Assembly: GCA_021775755.1 (NCBI GenBank)
Contig: JAJFHE010000028.1
Location: 1 to 56,623, forward strand
DNA length: 56,623 bases
Origin: Hyphomicrobiales bacterium
Lineage (GTDB): Bacteria > Pseudomonadota > Alphaproteobacteria > Rhizobiales > JAJFHB01
Direction of reading: 5' to 3'
Part shown: positions 53,514 through 56,623 of the stretch, in pieces
How the letters are laid out: every line of letters begins with the position of its first letter
Numbering within the stretch: position 1 is the first letter of the stretch
The notes under the pieces: model-generated
The model's database searches: none
The model's input: only the letters and a program-made list of their open reading frames with translations
What the model was told of the DNA's origin: nothing
Translations under genes and position numbers: made by a program

Positions 53514-54650
53514 ATGAAGCCTTCAATGAAATCCAGACGCAGCACATTGTTCGCAGCCGCCCTGATGGCGCTTGCCGGTCTGCTCGCGCTCGATACGGCG
53601 GCGCAGGCGGCATCGCGGATCAAGGATCTCGTGGACATCGAGGGAATTCGCGAAAACCAGCTGGTCGGTTACGGCCTTGTGGTCGGTCTCAACGGCACTG
53701 GCGATACCCTCAACAACTCACCTTTCACCCTGCAAAGCCTGACCGCCATGCTGGAGCGCCTCGGCGTCAACACGAGGGGTGCCAATCTGCGCACCGCGAA
53801 TGTCGCCGCGGTTATGGTGACCTCGAACCTGCCCGCCTTCTCCACCCAGGGCACCCGCATCGACGTCACCGTCAGCGCACTAGGCGATTCGACGAGCCTG
53901 CTTGGCGGTACGCTGCTGGTCACACCGCTGCTCGGCGCCGATGGCGAGGTCTATGCCGTCGCCCAGGGAAGCCTCGCCATTGGCGGCTTTTCCGCGGAAG
54001 GCGCCGCCGCATCCGTGACCCGCGGTGTCCCCACTGTCGGGCGCATCGCAAATGGCGCACTGGTTGAGCGCGAGATCATCTATTCGATCGCGGAAATGAC
54101 GTCCCTGCGCCTTGCCTTGCGCAATCCCGATTTCACCACCTCGCGCCGTATCGCCCAGGCAATCAACGCGTTCATCGGCAGCGCCGTTGCCGAACCCCTG
54201 GACCCGGCGACCGTACGTTTCACCATGCCGGAAACATCCGACAAATCCATCGTCGGCCTGCTCACCGATATCGAGCAGTTACGCATTGAACCCGATCAGC
54301 CGGCCAAGGTCGTGATCGACGAGCAATCGGGCATCATCGTTATGGGCCGCGACGTCCGTGTAAGTCAGGTTGCCGTTGCCCAGGGCAACCTGACGGTCAC
54401 GATTACCGAAACGCCTCAGGTCAGCCAGCCGGCACCGCTGTCCGAGGGAGAAACGGTGGTCGTACCGCGGACCCAGGTCACCGTGGACGATGAGAACAAC
54501 GGCCAGCTTGCGGTCGTCGAGAGCGGTGTCACCTTGCACGAGTTGGTCGACGCGCTGAATGCACTTGGCATCGGACCGCGCGACATGATTTCCATATTGC
54601 AGACCATCAAAGCAGCGGGCGCGCTGCAGGCTGAAATCGAGGTGATGTAA
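53514..54650 (+). CDS. flgI: flagellar P-ring protein FlgI
   Basis: A 378-residue exported P-ring protein. A signal peptide runs to AAQA (about residue 32), and the mature part opens ASRIKDLVDIEGIRENQLVGYGLVVGL, then SLTAMLERLGV, SALGDSTSLLGGTLLVTPLLGADG and the end DLVDALN-like ELVDALNALGIGPRDMISILQTIKAAGALQAEI. The ATG at 53514 with GGGGGAACCAGG before it is preferred; 53526 is possible. The stop shares a base with the flgJ start. Confidence 0.96.
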   Translation: MKPSMKSRRSTLFAAALMALAGLLALDTAAQAASRIKDLVDIEGIRENQLVGYGLVVGLNGTGDTLNNSPFTLQSLTAMLERLGVNTRGANLRTANVAAVMVTSNLPAFSTQGTRIDVTVSALGDSTSLLGGTLLVTPLLGADGEVYAVAQGSLAIGGFSAEGAAASVTRGVPTVGRIANGALVEREIIYSIAEMTSLRLALRNPDFTTSRRIAQAINAFIGSAVAEPLDPATVRFTMPETSDKSIVGLLTDIEQLRIEPDQPAKVVIDEQSGIIVMGRDVRVSQVAVAQGNLTVTITETPQVSQPAPLSEGETVVVPRTQVTVDDENNGQLAVVESGVTLHELVDALNALGIGPRDMISILQTIKAAGALQAEIEVM

Positions 54651-54991
54651 TGATCGGCTCCTTGAATGACGCCTCCCTGCTCCTTGCCAATGCCCAGGCA
54701 CAACAGGCCCAGGCCAGCCAGCCGGCGCAGGGTGACCTGACAGCCGATGAGCTGAGAGAGCGAGCGCGCACCCAGGCACGCGATTTTGAGAGCATGTTCT
54801 TGAGCACGTTCGTGCAGGAGATGTTTTCCGGAATTGAAACCGACGGCCCCTTCGGCGGTGGCCATTCAGAAGAAATCTACCGCTCCATGATGGCTGAACA
54901 ATACGCCGACACGATCGCCCGTTCCGGCGGCATTGGCCTTGCCGATCAGGTCTATACCGAAATCCTCAAAGCACAGCAGATCGAACCATGA
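54650..54991 (+). CDS. flgJ: rod-binding protein, FlgJ N-terminal domain type
   Basis: A 113-residue protein with only the rod-capping domain of FlgJ (ARDFESMFLSTFVQEMFSGIETDGPFGGGHSEEIYRSMMAEQYADTI). The muramidase domain of enteric FlgJ is absent, as usual in alphaproteobacteria, so a separate transglycosylase must open the wall. It starts on the last base of flgI's stop and overlaps the next gene by four bases. Confidence 0.92.
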   Translation: MIGSLNDASLLLANAQAQQAQASQPAQGDLTADELRERARTQARDFESMFLSTFVQEMFSGIETDGPFGGGHSEEIYRSMMAEQYADTIARSGGIGLADQVYTEILKAQQIEP

Positions 54992-55473
54992 TGCAGGCTC
55001 CCCCCCAATCGGACAGCCGAAACGCGATCATCGCCGACCGGGGCGTGGCAATCTCACTGTGCGACCGCCTCGGCGACACGGCTGCACGTCTGACCGATCT
55101 TCTGGCGCAGGAAACCGCGCTTTTGAAATCGAACAAAGCCGCGGGCATTGACGAACTTCAGTCGGCAAAGTCCGAACTTACCAAGCTCTATGCACGCGAT
55201 TTTGGATTGCTCAAGAACAATGCGGCATTCATCGGAGCGAATGCGCCGACCCACACCACAAATCTGCGGCGCGTATTGCGCGCCCTCCACGCGCAGATTG
55301 AAGACAATTTCAATGTGCTGGAATCCAAACGTGTCGTATCGCAGGGGTTGATTTCCGCCATCTATGAAATCGCCAGCGAACGAAATGCCGGACCAACCTG
55401 CTACACCAGCACCGCGGTTTCCGCGCAGCACACATCGCGCCCGACCGCGATTGCCGTGGACAAGGCGCTTTAG
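54988..55473 (+). CDS. FlgN-like flagellar chaperone candidate
   Basis: A 161-residue helical protein. Residues 20-125 (DRLGDTAARLTDLLAQETALLKSNKAAGIDELQSAKSEL region) read as the long helical hairpin of FlgN-type export chaperones, with the phrase LAQETALLKS typical of the alphaproteobacterial members next to flgJ. The C-terminal tail is Thr/Ser/Ala-rich and probably disordered. It overlaps flgJ by four bases (ATGA), so it belongs to the flgI operon. Confidence 0.75.
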   Translation: MMQAPPQSDSRNAIIADRGVAISLCDRLGDTAARLTDLLAQETALLKSNKAAGIDELQSAKSELTKLYARDFGLLKNNAAFIGANAPTHTTNLRRVLRALHAQIEDNFNVLESKRVVSQGLISAIYEIASERNAGPTCYTSTAVSAQHTSRPTAIAVDKAL

Positions 55474-55638
55474 ACGGGCATCCGTCGGACCCTGTTTCGT
55501 GAAAATTTGAACAAAATCCGAGCCCCGCATTTAAGCGGATACAAAGGCGTGCCTGATAGAACCGCACCCGACAGGGAGACGGGCGGGCGTCACTAACCGC
55601 CGTTTCCCGGATGCAATTCACGTTATCCGGGCCGCGAC

Positions 55639-55941
55639 ATGACTTCAGTATCAGCCACAAAGCCCCGCCGAGGCGACACGGGCACTGCCATCGTGGATTC
55701 CGGCGACGTAACTCCTGCGGCAGCGGTCGCAGGAATCATCAATGACCAGAACCGCCCTGGCGATCAGGGCGAAACGCGAGCCGACACGAAATCAACTCTT
55801 CGCGGAGCAACTCAGGAGCGCTCCTCCAGCTCCGCCCCGCCCACATCCGAACGTCCTGAAGATTTTGCCGATGATGTCGCACGGCGCTTCGTGCGCGGTC
55901 TGCAGGGTGAAACCGGTGTTTTTTTCGATCGCAAGCTTTAG
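55639..55941 (+). CDS. short uncharacterised protein upstream of flagellin
   Basis: A 100-residue frame with GC-type codon use like its neighbours. The first 70 residues are low-complexity (Ser, Thr, Asp, Arg), and the end EDFADDVARRFVRGLQGETGVFFDRKL looks like a conserved helix. The ribosome site is weak, and a 7-bp inverted repeat (55606-55612 with 55625-55631) lies just before it. Another frame overlaps it from 55742. I do not recognise a family; its position suggests a flagellar role, but that is a guess. Confidence 0.5.
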   Translation: MTSVSATKPRRGDTGTAIVDSGDVTPAAAVAGIINDQNRPGDQGETRADTKSTLRGATQERSSSSAPPTSERPEDFADDVARRFVRGLQGETGVFFDRKL

Positions 55942-55993
55942 GTCATGACCCAGACCGCCACACCGTCATATAGAAACGGCCTGGCAACACCTT

Positions 55994-56018
55994 GTTAACC
56001 TGAACATCGGTTAACCAT
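55994..56018. promoter_or_regulatory. CtrA half-sites before flagellin
   Basis: TTAACC occurs at 55994-55999 and TTAACCAT at 56011-56018, both about 110-130 bases before the flagellin start. The 13-base gap between the TTAA cores is not the N7 spacing, so these are half-sites at best. No clean sigma-54 or sigma-28 element is visible here. Confidence 0.3.
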
Positions 56019-56125
56019 GGTTCTTAAGCTTGGTTAGACCCGTACATGAGACGCTTTCGGTGTCTTTCTCTCTTGGATGGGGAGCGGACATGAACAGACA
56101 CATGTAACAGGGTAGGACCAAGAAC

Positions 56126-56623
56126 ATGGCTGATGTTGTGTTGTCTTCTGCCGTACGCAATAACCTCTTGTCATTGCAGGGTACGGCAAATCTACTGTCG
56201 AAGACGCAGGAGCGTCTCGCGACAGGCCTCAAGGTGGGTAGTGCACTTGACGATCCCACGGCTTTCTTTACCGCTGCGGCTTTGAACCAGCGCTCCAGCG
56301 ATCTTAACCGCCTGCAGGACTCCATCGGTCTTGCGGTTGAGACGCTGAACGCTGCGGACTCGGCCCTCACCGCGATCTCCGATCTGGTTGAACAGGCTCA
56401 GGCCACCGCGCGCCAGGCCCTGCAGAACCCGGGACCGGCCGCTTCCGCCGCCGTTCTTACCGGCACGGGCGCTTCGATCACCGCCGATGCGGCTGCCGCC
56501 GTTGTCGGCACGGGCGCTTCGCTAACCGCAGATGCGGCTGCCGTTGTCACCGGCTCGGTCACGGGCATCGGTGCGGAAACCGATATCATCACCAACACCG
56601 GTATCTCGCAGAGCGATATTCTC
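56126..56623 (+). CDS. flagellin, 5' part only (runs off the window)
   Basis: The first 166 codons of a flagellin, the filament subunit. The N-terminal D0/D1 segments are plain: MADVVLSSAVRNNLLSLQ, LLSKTQERLATGLKVGSALDDP and IGLAVETLNAADSALTAISDLV. From about residue 112 two copies of a 15-residue unit (GTGASITADAAAAVV, GTGASLTADAAAVVT) follow on a perfect 45-bp DNA period (56462, 56507), inside what is normally helical D1. AGGACC precedes the ATG. The 3' end lies beyond 56623. Confidence 0.93.
   Translation, partial: MADVVLSSAVRNNLLSLQGTANLLSKTQERLATGLKVGSALDDPTAFFTAAALNQRSSDLNRLQDSIGLAVETLNAADSALTAISDLVEQAQATARQALQNPGPAASAAVLTGTGASITADAAAAVVGTGASLTADAAAVVTGSVTGIGAETDIITNTGISQSDIL

Noticed and set aside
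54650-54991. Truncated FlgJ as a broken gene
   Set aside because: A FlgJ with only the rod-binding domain is normal for alphaproteobacteria; frame, start and stop are intact.
55979-55996. TGGCAACACCTTGTT as a sigma-54 promoter for flagellin
   Set aside because: There is no GC at the required ten-base spacing from GG, and the -24 element differs from consensus.
1-56623. CRISPR arrays, tRNA or rRNA genes, integrase or prophage modules
   Set aside because: I scanned the spacers and saw no regular repeat-spacer array, no tRNA cloverleaf pattern and no phage or integrase genes.

Overview
The window reads as a chromosomal segment of a GC-rich, flagellated alphaproteobacterium. The evidence is a purS/purQ/purL split FGAM synthase, a DksA lacking zinc cysteines, a DUF1476 protein (the alphaproteobacterial F1-ATPase zeta subunit), the cell-cycle kinase CckA next to flhB, FliX, DUF6468 and MotE in the flagellar cluster, CtrA-type boxes (TTAA-N7-TTAA) and an alphaproteobacterial SOS box (GTTC-N7-GTTC) upstream of recA. 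The gene order suggests the Rhizobiales/Parvibaculales/Rhodospirillales neighbourhood, but I cannot name the genus from the sequence.

Region 1 (1-9.1 kb) holds a MITE-like inverted-repeat element, a secreted alpha/beta hydrolase, a nicotinate phosphoribosyltransferase-like gene with an HpcH/HpaI aldolase, the DUF1476 gene, and the run purC-purS-purQ-purL-bolA-grxD, closed by a strong terminator. Region 2 (9-24.6 kb) is housekeeping and signalling: a DUF1989 protein, a His-rich cupredoxin, rpsD, a chemoreceptor, an alpha carbonic anhydrase, murI-trmJ, icd, a cyclic-nucleotide-gated-type K+ channel, alaS, recA and two uncharacterised genes. Region 3 (24.6-31.6 kb) is accessory: an amidase, an EamA transporter, small exported proteins, an exported TPR-caspase and two abutting GFA-family genes.

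Region 4 (31.6-56.6 kb) is a large flagellar locus. It contains flgB-flgC-fliE-fliQ-fliR-flhB followed by cckA on the minus strand; fliO-fliP divergent from them; fliL-fliM-DUF6468-motE followed by a 1281-residue AMIN-like/TPR protein on the minus strand; flgF-flgG-flgA-flgH on the plus strand; dksA; fliX divergent from flgI-flgJ-flgN-like; and the 5' part of a flagellin gene cut by the window end. Export gate (FliO/P/Q/R, FlhB), rod, P- and L-ring, switch and stator-accessory proteins are present. fliF, fliG, fliN, flhA and motA/B are not in the window.

Regulatory sites fit a hierarchical scheme. Three intergenic regions carry perfect TTAA-N7-TTAA CtrA boxes (flgB/fliO, upstream of the TPR gene, fliX/flgI), and two sigma-54 -24/-12 elements lie ahead of flgF and flgI. 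Because cckA, the kinase at the head of the CtrA pathway, lies at the end of the flgB-flhB run, the locus may link cell-cycle signalling to flagellar assembly. The least explained items are the AMIN-like/TPR protein, the triplicated acidic WGAALEEQ motif ahead of FliM's EIDSLL motif, the 15-residue repeat inside the flagellin, the exported TPR-caspase and the MITE-like element. All functions are inferred by reading sequence only; no database search was possible.
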